NCBI GenBank assembly: GCA_964572225.1
Contig: CAZNFR010000053.1
Location: 1 to 25,061, forward strand
DNA from: CAZNFR01 sp964572225
Lineage (GTDB): Bacteria > Bacteroidota > Bacteroidia > Bacteroidales > GCA-2748055
DNA length: 25,061 nt
Reading direction: 5' to 3'
Shown here piece by piece: positions 8,201 to 16,125 of this stretch (its first letter is position 1; each line of letters starts with the position of its first letter). Below the pieces are notes generated by a model. The model saw nothing but the letters and a program-made list of their open reading frames with translations, was not told where the DNA came from and searched no databases. Both the position numbers and the translations under genes were made by a program.

Positions 8201-8823
8201 TCGGTTATGGCGGACTGGATCATGTTCTGGCTTCCGGAGAGGATGTAAATGTCCTCGTTATGGATACTGAAGTTTATTCGAACACCGGCGGACAGGCATC
8301 CAAATCGACACCTGTGGGTGCGGTTGCCAAATTCGCTGCTTCGGGTAAAAAAATCCGGAAAAAGGATCTTGGTGTAATGGCCATGAGCTATGGATATGTC
8401 TATGTTGCTCAGGTAGCTATGGGTGCCAATCAGTCACAATACCTCAAGGCAATCCGCGAAGCGGAAGCTTATCCAGGACCCAGTCTCATTATCGCCTATG
8501 CTCCCTGTATCAATCACGGTCTTCGCGCAGGAATGGGTGCCACTCAGGCACAGGAGAAAAAAGCGGTCGAAGCAGGATACTGGAGCTTGTGGAGATATAA
8601 TCCTACCGTGGCAGAAGGAAATAATCCCTTCGAGATGGACTCGAAAGAGCCGGACTGGTCCTTGTTCCAGGATTTCCTGAAGTCTGAAGTAAGGTATACT
8701 TCACTGGTCAAATCTTTCCCCGAAGAAGCGGAGAAGTTATTCAAAGCTGCCGAGGAGAATGCAAAGTGGCGGTATAATGCCTACAAACGTATGGCTGCAA
8801 TGAATTATTCAGTAACGGAATAA
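5287..8823 (+). CDS. nifJ: Pyruvate:ferredoxin (flavodoxin) oxidoreductase
   Basis: A 1178-residue single-chain PFOR, the normal length for the homodimeric type. It oxidises pyruvate with CoA to acetyl-CoA and CO2 and reduces ferredoxin or flavodoxin in the cytoplasm. The N-terminal pyrimidine-binding domain has YPITPSSTMAEYID. Next come the core 2-oxoacid reductase domains. A two-cluster ferredoxin domain has CxxCxxCxxxC at residues 691/694/697/701 and 747/750/753/757. The C-terminal TPP domain has Cys815 and Cys818 (GACAGCGETP), probable ligands of the proximal 4Fe-4S cluster, and the TPP/Mg motif GGDGWAYDIGYGG around 964-976, followed by DTEVYSNTGGQ. All expected cluster motifs are intact. 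The gene has its own promoter and a strong terminator, so it is probably monocistronic. It points to anaerobic pyruvate metabolism. Confidence 0.97.
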   Translation: MADKKKFMTCDGNFAASYIAYMFSEVSAIYPITPSSTMAEYIDEWASHGKRNIFGEVVRVTEMQSEGGAAGAVHGSLQAGALTSTYTASQGLLLMIPNMYKISGELLPAVFHVSARSLAAQALSIFGDHSDVMSARHTGFAMLATSSVQQIMDIASVAHLAAIKTKIPFLHFFDGFRTSHEIQKVEAPEMEELGKLIDKDALQEFREAALNPEHPVTRGTAQNPDIYFQAREAANPFYERVPDVVEDYMQQLSIITGREYHPFTYYGAPDAEDIIVAMGSVTETIQETIDYLMSKGEKVGLITCHLYRPFSGKYFFKVLPSSVKRIAVLDRTKEPGANGEPLYLDVRDLFYGKKDAPVIVGGRYGLSSKDTTPAQIKSVFDNLKMKEPKQRFTVGIVDDVSFLSLPMGEPLLTSKAGTYEAKFYGIGADGTVGANKNSIKIIGESTDKYCQAYFAYDSKKSGGVTTSHLRFGDTPIKSTYLVSTPDFVACHVPSYLDKYDMLKGLKDGGTFLLNSIWDAEETQKRIPNSLKKYMADHKIKFYIINATKIAEEIGLGGRTNTIMQSAFFKIANVIPYEDAVEEMRKFIVKSFSLKGEEIVKMNFAAVEKGGEVEQVEVPAEWSKLKSEKEKDDRNIPDFYKNVAEPMNLMKGDDLPVSSFVGREDGTFPAGTTQYEKRGIAVNVPEWQPEHCIQCNQCSYVCPHACIRPFLIDEKEAAGMPEGTPVVKANGKALAGLDYKIQVSILDCTGCGNCADVCPAKEKALIMKPLGTQEAELERWNYLSENVSYKDTLMEKSKTVKNSQFAQPLFEFSGACAGCGETPYIKLITQLFGDRMMVANATGCSSIYGGSAPSTPYVVNNKGQGPAWANSLFEDNAEYGFGMATGVNQLRLHLAELMKGALSNGLAEETKAAFTEWIENADNAEGSVEASAKVIAACEKEKSGVAAEILKLKQYLIKKSVWIFGGDGWAYDIGYGGLDHVLASGEDVNVLVMDTEVYSNTGGQASKSTPVGAVAKFAASGKKIRKKDLGVMAMSYGYVYVAQVAMGANQSQYLKAIREAEAYPGPSLIIAYAPCINHGLRAGMGATQAQEKKAVEAGYWSLWRYNPTVAEGNNPFEMDSKEPDWSLFQDFLKSEVRYTSLVKSFPEEAEKLFKAAEENAKWRYNAYKRMAAMNYSVTE

Positions 8824-8844
8824 TAAATAACAAACCTGAACTAC

Positions 8845-8877
8845 AAACGGGCCGGCAATTCTTAGCCGGCCCGTTTT
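8845..8877 (+). terminator. Strong intrinsic terminator of nifJ
   Basis: A perfect GC-rich stem, ACGGGCCGGC / GCCGGCCCGT (8847-8856 and 8865-8874), has loop AATTCTTA. Flanking A and T residues extend the stem, and TTTTATT follows. It begins about 20 nt after the nifJ stop codon. Confidence 0.92.
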
Positions 8878-8901
8878 ATTACAGGCAATCATCATTTTTT
8901 G

Positions 8902-8909
8902 TATTTTTG
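8902..8909 (+). promoter_or_regulatory. Candidate -7 element for ruvX-def
   Basis: TATTTTTG is an exact TAnnTTTG match ending 4 bp before the ruvX ATG. If it is used, transcription would start at or next to the start codon, giving a leaderless message. No clear -33 TTG is seen. Confidence 0.45.
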
Positions 8910-8913
8910 CACG

Positions 8914-9351
8914 ATGGGAAGAATTTTGGCGGTTGACTATGGAAGTAAACGGATCGGGATAGCAGTAACCGACCCTATGCAAATCATTGCCAATCCTTTA
9001 ACTACCGTGAAAAGGAATGACATTTTCTCCTTTCTTGAGGAGTATTTTCACAAAGAGAAAGTAGATGTCTTGGTTCTTGGCCATCCGAAAAGAGCCGACG
9101 ACAGCGACTCCGAAATTTTTACCGAGATCCGGGCATTTGCAACTGCCGTAAGCCGGAAACATCCGGGAATCAAGGTTGAATTTGAGGATGAAAGGTACAC
9201 CTCAAGCATGGCTCTAAAAGCCATGATTGATGCCGGTGCCGGTAAGAAACAAAGAAGAAACAAGGAAACCATTGATATGGTCAGTGCTGCAATTATCCTG
9301 CAATCCTATTTGCAAAGAAAGGAGATACAAAGTGAACAATCAGGTTCATAA
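8914..9351 (+). CDS. ruvX: Putative pre-16S rRNA nuclease / Holliday junction resolvase, YqgF family
   Basis: A 145-residue RNase H-fold protein. The first strand, GRILAVDYGSKRIGIAVTDP, carries the catalytic Asp8 and the family GSKRIG motif. VDVLVLGHPKR, the FEDERYTS stretch (acidic Glu92/Asp93 region) and the late acidic helix ETIDMVSAAIILQSYL (Asp121) complete the YqgF pattern. E. coli YqgF acts in 5' end maturation of 16S rRNA; Holliday junction resolution was proposed earlier by structural similarity. The frame extends upstream to a TTG at 8899, but the ATG at 8914 gives the canonical MGRILAVD start. def follows 29 nt downstream, so the two are probably co-transcribed. Confidence 0.93.
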   Translation: MGRILAVDYGSKRIGIAVTDPMQIIANPLTTVKRNDIFSFLEEYFHKEKVDVLVLGHPKRADDSDSEIFTEIRAFATAVSRKHPGIKVEFEDERYTSSMALKAMIDAGAGKKQRRNKETIDMVSAAIILQSYLQRKEIQSEQSGS

Positions 9352-9380
9352 ATTATTATGTGTTAAGAAAAGCTTGTGTA

Positions 9381-9944
9381 ATGGTCTATCCAATATATGT
9401 TTATGGTAGTTCCGTCCTGAGAAAAAAAGCCCGGGACATCGAAAAGGATTTTGAGGGTCTTAATCAACTTATCGATGATATGTTTGAGACCATGGAGGCA
9501 TCTGAAGGGGTAGGACTCGCAGCACCCCAGATCGGAAAATCACTGCGCCTTTTTGTAGTCGATGCTGCTCAGGCTGATGAGGAGGATGAAGAATATGTTG
9601 AAAATTTCCGGCAGGAGTTTATAAATCCTAAGATTATTGAAGAAGCCGGTAATCCATGGGTTTTTAATGAAGGCTGCCTGAGTATCCCCGAAATAAGGGA
9701 GGATGTAAGCCGGAAGGAAAAGCTACGTATTCAGTATTATGACCGGAACTGGAATTTTCACGATGAAGAATATGAGGGTATTCAGGCAAGAATTATTCAG
9801 CATGAATATGACCATCTTGAAGGAATTCTTTTTGTTGACAAACTTAATCCCCTGCGGAAACGCCTTTTGAACAGCAGGCTCGCAGCCATATCCAAAGGTA
9901 AGGTAGATACCAGTTATAAGATCGTTTACCCTTCCAAGAAATAA
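9381..9944 (+). CDS. def: Peptide deformylase
   Basis: A 187-residue metalloenzyme that removes the formyl group from the initiator methionine of nascent proteins. The three hallmark motifs are present: GVGLAAPQ (43-50), EGCLS (97-101, with metal ligand Cys99) and HEYDH (141-145, with two metal-binding His and the catalytic Glu142). A short acidic insertion (ADEEDEEYVE) lies between motifs 1 and 2. The frame can be extended upstream to a GTG at 9360; the ATG at 9381 gives the normal N-terminus MVYPIYVYGSSVLRKKA. It lies 29 nt after ruvX in the same direction. No separate promoter is seen. Confidence 0.95.
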   Translation: MVYPIYVYGSSVLRKKARDIEKDFEGLNQLIDDMFETMEASEGVGLAAPQIGKSLRLFVVDAAQADEEDEEYVENFRQEFINPKIIEEAGNPWVFNEGCLSIPEIREDVSRKEKLRIQYYDRNWNFHDEEYEGIQARIIQHEYDHLEGILFVDKLNPLRKRLLNSRLAAISKGKVDTSYKIVYPSKK

Positions 9945-9970
9945 AAAATGCGTGCCCTCTCGGACACGCA
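9943..9970 (-). terminator. Terminator of the DHOD-like gene, possibly bidirectional
   Basis: Read on the minus strand, TGCGTGTCC, loop GAGA, GGGCACGCA form a stem with one mismatch, followed by six T. It begins 24 nt past the stop of the minus-strand gene. On the plus strand the same hairpin follows def closely but has no good T tract, so it may serve def only weakly. Confidence 0.8.
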
Positions 9971-9994
9971 CTTCTATCCCCACCACTAAAAAAA

Positions 9995-11008
9995 CTATCT
10001 GATACTGTAATCTTTGGTCAGATCACCGGATTTCATAATCAATTCAATATACTGAGCTCGTTTATAAACATAAGGATCAGTCATTTTCTTCCGGCTAAGC
10101 TTGCCCAAAATCTCTTTCAGGGAACTGTAATTTTTTGCTTTCATCCAGTCTTCAATTTCTGAAAGCATGGTGCTGATATGGCTTATTTTCTTTTTGTAAA
10201 GAGAGCTTACCACCTGAACTGCATCGGCGCCTGCCAGGATTAATTTGATAATATCCTTTCCATCATAGATTCCACCGCTTGCACAAATGCTTGCTGCCGT
10301 GTGACCGTACAAGAGTCCGGCAAAACGAAGTGCCAGGCGATAATCATTCTCTGAGCTCAAATAGAATGGAGAGATGTGTTCTTCTTTTTCCAGATCCACT
10401 TCGGGCTGAAACATTTTATTAAACAGGACAAATCCATCGGCTTCAACCTTGTCGAAGGCCATGGCGACATTCATTACATTCGAATAAAAAGGGCTGAGCT
10501 TAACAGATACAGGGATATTTAAGATTTTCTTGATCTCTTTAACGATCTCAACCTGTTCCTGTTCAATTTGGGATCCGGTTTTCTCAAAATCAACCGGTAC
10601 ATGATAGAAGTTTAATTCAATGGCATCCACCCCCTGATCTTCAATGAGTTTCGCATATTCGATCCAGGACTCCTTGTATACAGCATTCAGGCTGGCAATG
10701 AGGGGTATACCTACACTCTCCTTGGCTTTTTTCAGATTAAAAAGGTATTCTTTTGGGCCGGCATGATCAATATCCGGAAATAGATTAATCATTTCAGCAT
10801 GTCTTTCATTGTAATCCGACATCTGTCTGTCCAGTTCATAGTTTTCCAACTGGATCTGCTCTTCAAAGAGAGATTTATAAACAATAGCTGCTGCTCCGGC
10901 TTTTTCAGCTTCTTTAAGATTTTCAACATTGGCGGAAAGATCACTTGCGCCGACTATGATGGGGTTTTTCAGATCAATTCCCAGGTAGGTGGTTTTCAGG
11001 TCGCTCAT
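9995..11008 (-). CDS. Dihydroorotate dehydrogenase-like flavoprotein
   Basis: A 337-residue TIM-barrel protein of the dihydroorotate dehydrogenase / dihydropyrimidine dehydrogenase flavin family. Recognisable parts are the N-terminus TTYLGIDLKNPIIVGASDLS, the FMN-binding region with SVKLSP (Lys170), and the C-terminal phosphate-binding ASGGIYDG (243-250) and AGADAVQVVSS (259-269). True class 1 DHODs carry a catalytic Cys in an NxSCPN loop after the ELN strand. Here the corresponding segment reads ELNFYHVPVD (131-140), with no Cys, so the protein is unlikely to be the pyrimidine pathway PyrD. It is the type annotated as DHOD-like protein; function is unknown. It converges with ruvX-def, and nifJ is three genes away on the other strand. 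Confidence 0.85.
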   Translation of the reverse strand: MSDLKTTYLGIDLKNPIIVGASDLSANVENLKEAEKAGAAAIVYKSLFEEQIQLENYELDRQMSDYNERHAEMINLFPDIDHAGPKEYLFNLKKAKESVGIPLIASLNAVYKESWIEYAKLIEDQGVDAIELNFYHVPVDFEKTGSQIEQEQVEIVKEIKKILNIPVSVKLSPFYSNVMNVAMAFDKVEADGFVLFNKMFQPEVDLEKEEHISPFYLSSENDYRLALRFAGLLYGHTAASICASGGIYDGKDIIKLILAGADAVQVVSSLYKKKISHISTMLSEIEDWMKAKNYSSLKEILGKLSRKKMTDPYVYKRAQYIELIMKSGDLTKDYSIR

Positions 11009-11144
11009 AGAAAATAAATTTTATGTTATGGAATAGGTTAGATTTTTTCAAGATATAAAATTAAACAGTGTTAATGCTGATTTGTTCGATTTTTTTAGGT
11101 TTTCGGACAGCGAGATTTCTTTATTTTCTCCATAAACGGGTAGA

Positions 11145-13280
11145 ATGAAATTGACTGTTTCGGAAATATCAGAAGGAATACCCTCGCTTAAACCTCTTTT
11201 GCTCTTAGTTTCAGGAATCCTGGGGTCGGATTTTCTTCCTGCCGGGAAGCTTTCCGGATCCGGTATTACCTTTATCCTGATTTTCGCCTGGGGAATCCTT
11301 TTTTTAATCGAAAAGAAACATTTCAAACACTTTTATTTTTCTGAAATCCTTGCCACCCTGGCGATGTTTTCCCTGTTTATGTACGTTGCCCAAAACAGTA
11401 AGGAAGAAATCCTGGAGTACCCAGAAAATACCTGGCTGGCCAAATTGGAATCCTTTCCAGTGGAAAAGGAAAAAACCCAACTTCTTGAGCTTCGGCTAAT
11501 CGGTTCTTTCGATGATTCTGTCTTATTTCCTCGAAGAACGCTGATCTATGCCTATGTGGAGAAATCTTTGGAGGTTGCCGGACTGGATCCCGGGCAGGTG
11601 GTTCTTGTTCATTGCGCCCTTCGAAGGATCGCCAACTTAGGAAACCCTGGAGAATTCGATTATGCTTCATTTCTTGCGAGAAAGAAAATTTATTACCGTG
11701 TATTTCTGCGTAAGGATGACCTTCGGATAACCCTTTCCTCTCTTCATGACCTGAGGACCCGGTCGGCCAGAATCGAGGGATTTCTAAGCAGCAGAATTGA
11801 GCAAGGATGGGGAGGGGAGGAGGAGAAATCGGTTTTGAGGGCGATTGGACTTGGGGATAAATCGGGCCTGGAAGAAGATCAAAGACTCGAGTATTCACGG
11901 GCAGGTGCGGTGCATATCATGGCTGTTTCCGGATTGCATGTGGGATTATTCTGGATGTTTCTGGGCTTTGTTTTCAAGATCCTTGGAAACGGAAAAACGA
12001 GCAGAATTCTATCCTTGATTATTGGGATCCTGGTCCTTTGGGGCTATGCGATGGTCACCGGTCTTTCGCCCTCAGTTTGTCGTGCCTGCCTGATGTTCAC
12101 CCTTGTGAATGTTGGGAGGATCATAAACCGACACAGCAAGCTTATTAATACAGTGGTCCTTTCAGCCTTTTTACTGTTACTGATAAATCCTGCTCTCCTC
12201 TATGAATTGGGGTTTCAGTTTTCTTATGCTGCGGTAATGGGAATAGTTTTATTTCAACCCCGGCTCAGCCGGCTTTTAGAAGGGGTTGGGCAAATCTGGA
12301 AATACCCGGTCGAACTCGTCATGGTAAGTTTAACGGCTCAGGTTTTTACTGCACCACTGACCCTGTTCTATTTTCATAGTTTTCCTGTGTATTTCTTATT
12401 TACCAATCTGGTTATTATACCCATGGTCACCCTGCTGATGATCAGTTTCCTGTTATCCTGCGTATTTCTTCCAGTGGATTTTTTGTCCTATTTTTTCACC
12501 TCCGTGGGACTCAGATTTTCCTGGCTTATGAACCAGATAGTCGAGCTTATTAATAAACTTCCCTCTCCGGTTATCGAAGGTGTTTATTTACCTACATCCT
12601 TTCTTGTGATTTTGATAATCCTTCCTGTTGTTCTACTGTGTTGGCTATATTACCGTCGATTTCAAAACCTTGTTTTTTTATTGATCCTGACGCTCACTTC
12701 AGCATCCCTTATCCTTACTGAAAAAATTAAAGTCTCACCAGCTTTTCTCGGGGTTTATAATTTGCAGAAGGGTCCGGTTGTCGGACTTTGCTATGAAGAT
12801 AAACATTGGGTGTTTGATTTTTATGAGGATGATAATATTCAGGACGATCTTGCCTGGGCTGCAGCTTCTTTCTGGATTCGTCAAAAAACACCGGAACCGG
12901 TTTATCTGGACAATCTTGGCAGCCTTGAAAGGACAGATCCTGACAGGATAAAGGTTTTTGATGATGAAAACGGATTTGTTTTTTTGTCTGCTCATAAACG
13001 AATTGCGGTCATACGGAATTTGAAACGAAGTTATCGCAGCTTTGACAAAGCTAAGTTGGATGTGGATATTCTTGTGATTCTTAATAAACTATCACAAAGG
13101 GATATTGCAAACCTTCCTTTCCGGTTCGAAAGCCTGGTTTGTCCTAAGTTCTATGCTGATTCCGAGATTCAAGCAATTGAAAATGAAAACTTTGGGTTTG
13201 AATTGTGGGATTTGTCAATCCGTGGGGCATTTATATCAAAAATACCCTCCTGCAGGGCTAAAAAAAGGGAAAACCTTTAG
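11145..13280 (+). CDS. comEC: ComEC/Rec2-family DNA-uptake channel protein
   Basis: A 711-residue polytopic inner-membrane protein. Residues 1-90 contain two or three membrane segments. A soluble domain with OB-like character (about 95-220, including RRIANLGNPGEFDYASFLARK) corresponds to the domain that precedes the channel in ComEC. The competence domain follows, with the hallmark AVSGLHVGLFWMF near 259-271 and about eight further membrane helices up to residue 530. The C-terminal 180 residues take the place of the metallo-beta-lactamase domain found in Bacillus ComEC but show no HxHxDH metal motif. In transformable bacteria ComEC moves single-stranded DNA across the membrane; in Bacteroidota its role is less clear. 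The ATG at 11145 gives a normal start. It is divergent from the DHOD-like gene, and trkA follows after 55 nt. Confidence 0.9.
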   Translation: MKLTVSEISEGIPSLKPLLLLVSGILGSDFLPAGKLSGSGITFILIFAWGILFLIEKKHFKHFYFSEILATLAMFSLFMYVAQNSKEEILEYPENTWLAKLESFPVEKEKTQLLELRLIGSFDDSVLFPRRTLIYAYVEKSLEVAGLDPGQVVLVHCALRRIANLGNPGEFDYASFLARKKIYYRVFLRKDDLRITLSSLHDLRTRSARIEGFLSSRIEQGWGGEEEKSVLRAIGLGDKSGLEEDQRLEYSRAGAVHIMAVSGLHVGLFWMFLGFVFKILGNGKTSRILSLIIGILVLWGYAMVTGLSPSVCRACLMFTLVNVGRIINRHSKLINTVVLSAFLLLLINPALLYELGFQFSYAAVMGIVLFQPRLSRLLEGVGQIWKYPVELVMVSLTAQVFTAPLTLFYFHSFPVYFLFTNLVIIPMVTLLMISFLLSCVFLPVDFLSYFFTSVGLRFSWLMNQIVELINKLPSPVIEGVYLPTSFLVILIILPVVLLCWLYYRRFQNLVFLLILTLTSASLILTEKIKVSPAFLGVYNLQKGPVVGLCYEDKHWVFDFYEDDNIQDDLAWAAASFWIRQKTPEPVYLDNLGSLERTDPDRIKVFDDENGFVFLSAHKRIAVIRNLKRSYRSFDKAKLDVDILVILNKLSQRDIANLPFRFESLVCPKFYADSEIQAIENENFGFELWDLSIRGAFISKIPSCRAKKRENL

Positions 13281-13321
13281 GCTGTTAGTTAGATAATTGG
13301 TTAATTTGCCCCGTGATTTCC

Positions 13322-13326
13322 GGAGG
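13322..13326 (+). promoter_or_regulatory. Unusually strong Shine-Dalgarno for trkA
   Basis: GGAGG lies 9 nt before the ATG at 13336. Most genes here have no recognisable Shine-Dalgarno, so this site stands out, and it decides the start in favour of 13336 over the upstream in-frame TTG at 13297. Confidence 0.7.
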
Positions 13327-13335
13327 AAATATTTT

Positions 13336-14676
13336 ATGAGAATAATACTTGCAGGTGCGGGAGCAGTGGGTGCTCATCTTGCGAAAATGCTCAGCAATGA
13401 GTACCACGATATTACTGTGATCGATAACGATCCGGATCGCTTAAGGCAGATTGCCTCCTCCAATGATGTGCTCACTCTGGAGGGAGGTGCCACTTCCATA
13501 GGCATCCTTAAGGAGGCTGGTATTAAGAAGGCTGATCTTTTCATAGCTGTTACCCAGGCTGAGTCGACCAATATTGCAGCTGCGATACTCGGAAAGCAGA
13601 TGGGAGCCGATAAAACCATTGCCAGAATAGACAATCAGGAATACCTCTATTCCGACAACCGGGAGATGTTTGTTTCCCTGGGAATTGATTATTTGATCTA
13701 CCCTGAAAAAATTGCAGCACGTGAAATCGTGGGACTACTTTCCCAGACCAGTACCTCTGATGTTGTGGATTTTATGGGAGGGAAGTTGCATCTCTATGCC
13801 TTCAAACTGGAAGGAAATGCACCGATAATCAACAAGAGTCTCATTGATATTACTGATCCTGATATGGCTTTGGAATACAGGGCAGTTGCCATTACCCGGA
13901 ATGGACATACCATAATCCCAAGAGGGAAGGATCGCTTTCAGGTAGGTGATCTTGTTTATGTAATTTCCAATAAGGGTGGGGTTAAGAATCTTATCCGGTA
14001 TACCGGAAAGGAGAACTATGAAGTCCGGAATATTATGATCCTCGGGGGCAGCCGTATAGGGATCAGAGCTGCCAGAGATCTGGGAGATCAGCACTACGTA
14101 AAACTGGTTGAACGTGACCGGGAAAAAAGTTATAAGATCTCAAATTCACTTGATAATACCCTGGTTATCAATGGAGATGGATCGGATGTGGAATTGTTGA
14201 AGCAGGAAGGTATATCCAAAATGGATGCCTTTGTGGCGGTAACCGGAAATTCGGAAACCAATATTCTTTCCTGCCTGCTGGCAAAAAGAATGGGGGTTAA
14301 AAAGACCATAGCCGAAGTGGAAAATATAGATTATATTTCTCTGGCTGAAAACATTGGTATTGATACAATCATCAATAAGAAGCTGATCGCGGCAAGCCGG
14401 ATATTCAGGTTTACCATGAGTACTGAGGTGTCTTCCATTAAATGCCTCACCGGCACTGATGCTGAAGTAATGGAATTTGTGGCAAAACCTGACTCACTGG
14501 TCACCCGTGGGAAGCTCAAGGATATTGAATTCCCTCCTGACGCCATTGTTGGAGGGATTATAAGGGAGAGGAAAGGTTTTATTGCCAGGGGGAATTCCGA
14601 GATCATGGAAGGTGATCATGTTGTTGTTTTTGCTCTGCCCTCCGCTGTTTCGGTTGTGGGTAAATTCTTCAGCTAA
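13336..14676 (+). CDS. trkA: Trk potassium uptake system, NAD-binding regulatory subunit TrkA
   Basis: A 446-residue cytoplasmic protein with two tandem RCK modules, as in E. coli TrkA (458 aa). The first Rossmann fold opens with MRIILAGAGAVGAHLAKML and the ID acidic pair after the second strand. Its TrkA-C part covers about 150-225. The second module starts near residue 232 (IMILGGSRIGIRAARDL), followed by a second TrkA-C part ending in GDHVVVFALP. TrkA binds NAD(H) and ATP/ADP and gates the TrkH channel from the cytoplasmic face. The annotated start is preceded by a clear GGAGG. The stop codon overlaps the trkH ATG by one base (TAATG), so the two are translationally coupled. The second glycine-rich loop (GGSRIG) departs from strict GxGxxG. 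Confidence 0.95.
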   Translation: MRIILAGAGAVGAHLAKMLSNEYHDITVIDNDPDRLRQIASSNDVLTLEGGATSIGILKEAGIKKADLFIAVTQAESTNIAAAILGKQMGADKTIARIDNQEYLYSDNREMFVSLGIDYLIYPEKIAAREIVGLLSQTSTSDVVDFMGGKLHLYAFKLEGNAPIINKSLIDITDPDMALEYRAVAITRNGHTIIPRGKDRFQVGDLVYVISNKGGVKNLIRYTGKENYEVRNIMILGGSRIGIRAARDLGDQHYVKLVERDREKSYKISNSLDNTLVINGDGSDVELLKQEGISKMDAFVAVTGNSETNILSCLLAKRMGVKKTIAEVENIDYISLAENIGIDTIINKKLIAASRIFRFTMSTEVSSIKCLTGTDAEVMEFVAKPDSLVTRGKLKDIEFPPDAIVGGIIRERKGFIARGNSEIMEGDHVVVFALPSAVSVVGKFFS

Positions 14677-16124
14677 TGATCAATATCCGCATTATTCTGC
14701 AGTTACTGGGCATTCTGCTTGTGATCGAAGGCTTTTTTATGTGGCTTTCCATACCGGTAAGCCTGATTTATGAGGAGGGCCAGGTGCTGGATTTCTTCAT
14801 ATCAGGGATGATAACGGTCCTCAGTGGCGGATTGGCCTGGGCGCTTAACAGGGATGCAGAAAAGACTATCACCAAAAGAGACGGTTACATTGTGGTTACC
14901 CTGGGTTGGCTTTTGTTTTCGGCATTCGGTTCACTTCCTTTTGTTTTTACCAGTTCTCTACCTTCCTATACCGACGCTTTTTTTGAAACCATCTCAGGAT
15001 TTACTACCACAGGTGCGTCTGTTCTGAATGATATTGAATCGATGTCACACGGTATTCTGTTCTGGAGAAGCCTGACCCAATGGTTGGGGGGGATGGGCAT
15101 TATTGTCCTTTCCATTGCCGTTCTTCCTCTTTTGGGGATAGGAGGGATGCAGCTCTTTGTGGCCGAAGTGCCGGGCCCTACTCCCGATAAACTACACCCA
15201 AGAATTAAGGACACTGCAAAACGATTATGGTATATCTATATTATATTCACCTTACTGGAAGCTTTGTTATTATGGCTTGGGGATATGAACTTTTTTGATG
15301 CACTTAATCATGCATTCACCACCATGGCCACAGGCGGTTATTCCACCAAGCAGGATAGCATAGCCTATTGGGATTCCCCTTATATTCATTATGTTATTTC
15401 CTTTTTTATGTTTGTGGCAGGAACCAATTTCACTCTTTCCTATTTTGCTATGCATTTGAGATTCAAGAAGATAAGAGAAAATGAAGAATTCCGTTATTAC
15501 CTTGGTTTTGTGGTAGGATTCACCCTGGTGATTGCCACTGTTATGGTATTTAGCATGAATATGGATCTTGAGCAGGCTTTCCGTGATTCCCTTTTCCAGG
15601 TTGTCTCCATTATGACGACCACGGGTTTTGTAACCTCCGATTACCTGGTCTGGACACCCATCCTGGGGATGCTTATTTTTCTGCTGATGTTCTTTGGAGG
15701 TTCGGCTGGTTCTACCGGGGGAAGTGTGAAGATCGTAAGAGTATTACTTTTATTAAAAAACAGTGCTCTGGAACTGAAAAGACTGGTCCATCCGAATGCA
15801 GTAATCCCTGTCAGGCTCAATAAGATGGCAGTAGATGAAAAGATCATTACGAATGTACTTGCTTTTGTTTCATTTTACATACTGATCATTATTGCCAGTA
15901 TGGTGGTTATGTCGTCCATGAGTTATGACCTGGAGACCTCTGCAGGAGCGGTTGCCGCTACACTTGGTAACATAGGTCCGGGAATAGGCAGGGTGGGTCC
16001 GGTTGAAAACTTTTCCCATATTCCGGATTTTGGAAAATGGTTTTTGTCCTTCCTCATGTTGATAGGTCGTCTTGAATTGTTTACCGTAATTGTGATCCTT
16101 TCACCCAGTTTCTGGAGAAAATAA
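14676..16124 (+). CDS. trkH: Trk potassium uptake system, membrane channel subunit TrkH
   Basis: A 482-residue integral membrane protein of the TrkH/TrkG/KtrB superfamily, which conducts K+ into the cell. The four pore loops are visible: TTTGAS (110-115), MATGGYST (217-224), TTTGFVT (314-320) and GNIGPGIG (431-438). The first three keep the T-x-G type filter, and the fourth has the asymmetric N-I-G-P-G form usual for this family. Membrane helices flank each loop. Length matches E. coli TrkH (483 aa). The start codon shares a base with the trkA stop. The stop lies only one base from the end of the convergent YciO-family gene. Confidence 0.95.
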   Translation: MINIRIILQLLGILLVIEGFFMWLSIPVSLIYEEGQVLDFFISGMITVLSGGLAWALNRDAEKTITKRDGYIVVTLGWLLFSAFGSLPFVFTSSLPSYTDAFFETISGFTTTGASVLNDIESMSHGILFWRSLTQWLGGMGIIVLSIAVLPLLGIGGMQLFVAEVPGPTPDKLHPRIKDTAKRLWYIYIIFTLLEALLLWLGDMNFFDALNHAFTTMATGGYSTKQDSIAYWDSPYIHYVISFFMFVAGTNFTLSYFAMHLRFKKIRENEEFRYYLGFVVGFTLVIATVMVFSMNMDLEQAFRDSLFQVVSIMTTTGFVTSDYLVWTPILGMLIFLLMFFGGSAGSTGGSVKIVRVLLLLKNSALELKRLVHPNAVIPVRLNKMAVDEKIITNVLAFVSFYILIIIASMVVMSSMSYDLETSAGAVAATLGNIGPGIGRVGPVENFSHIPDFGKWFLSFLMLIGRLELFTVIVILSPSFWRK

Positions 16125-16125
16125 T

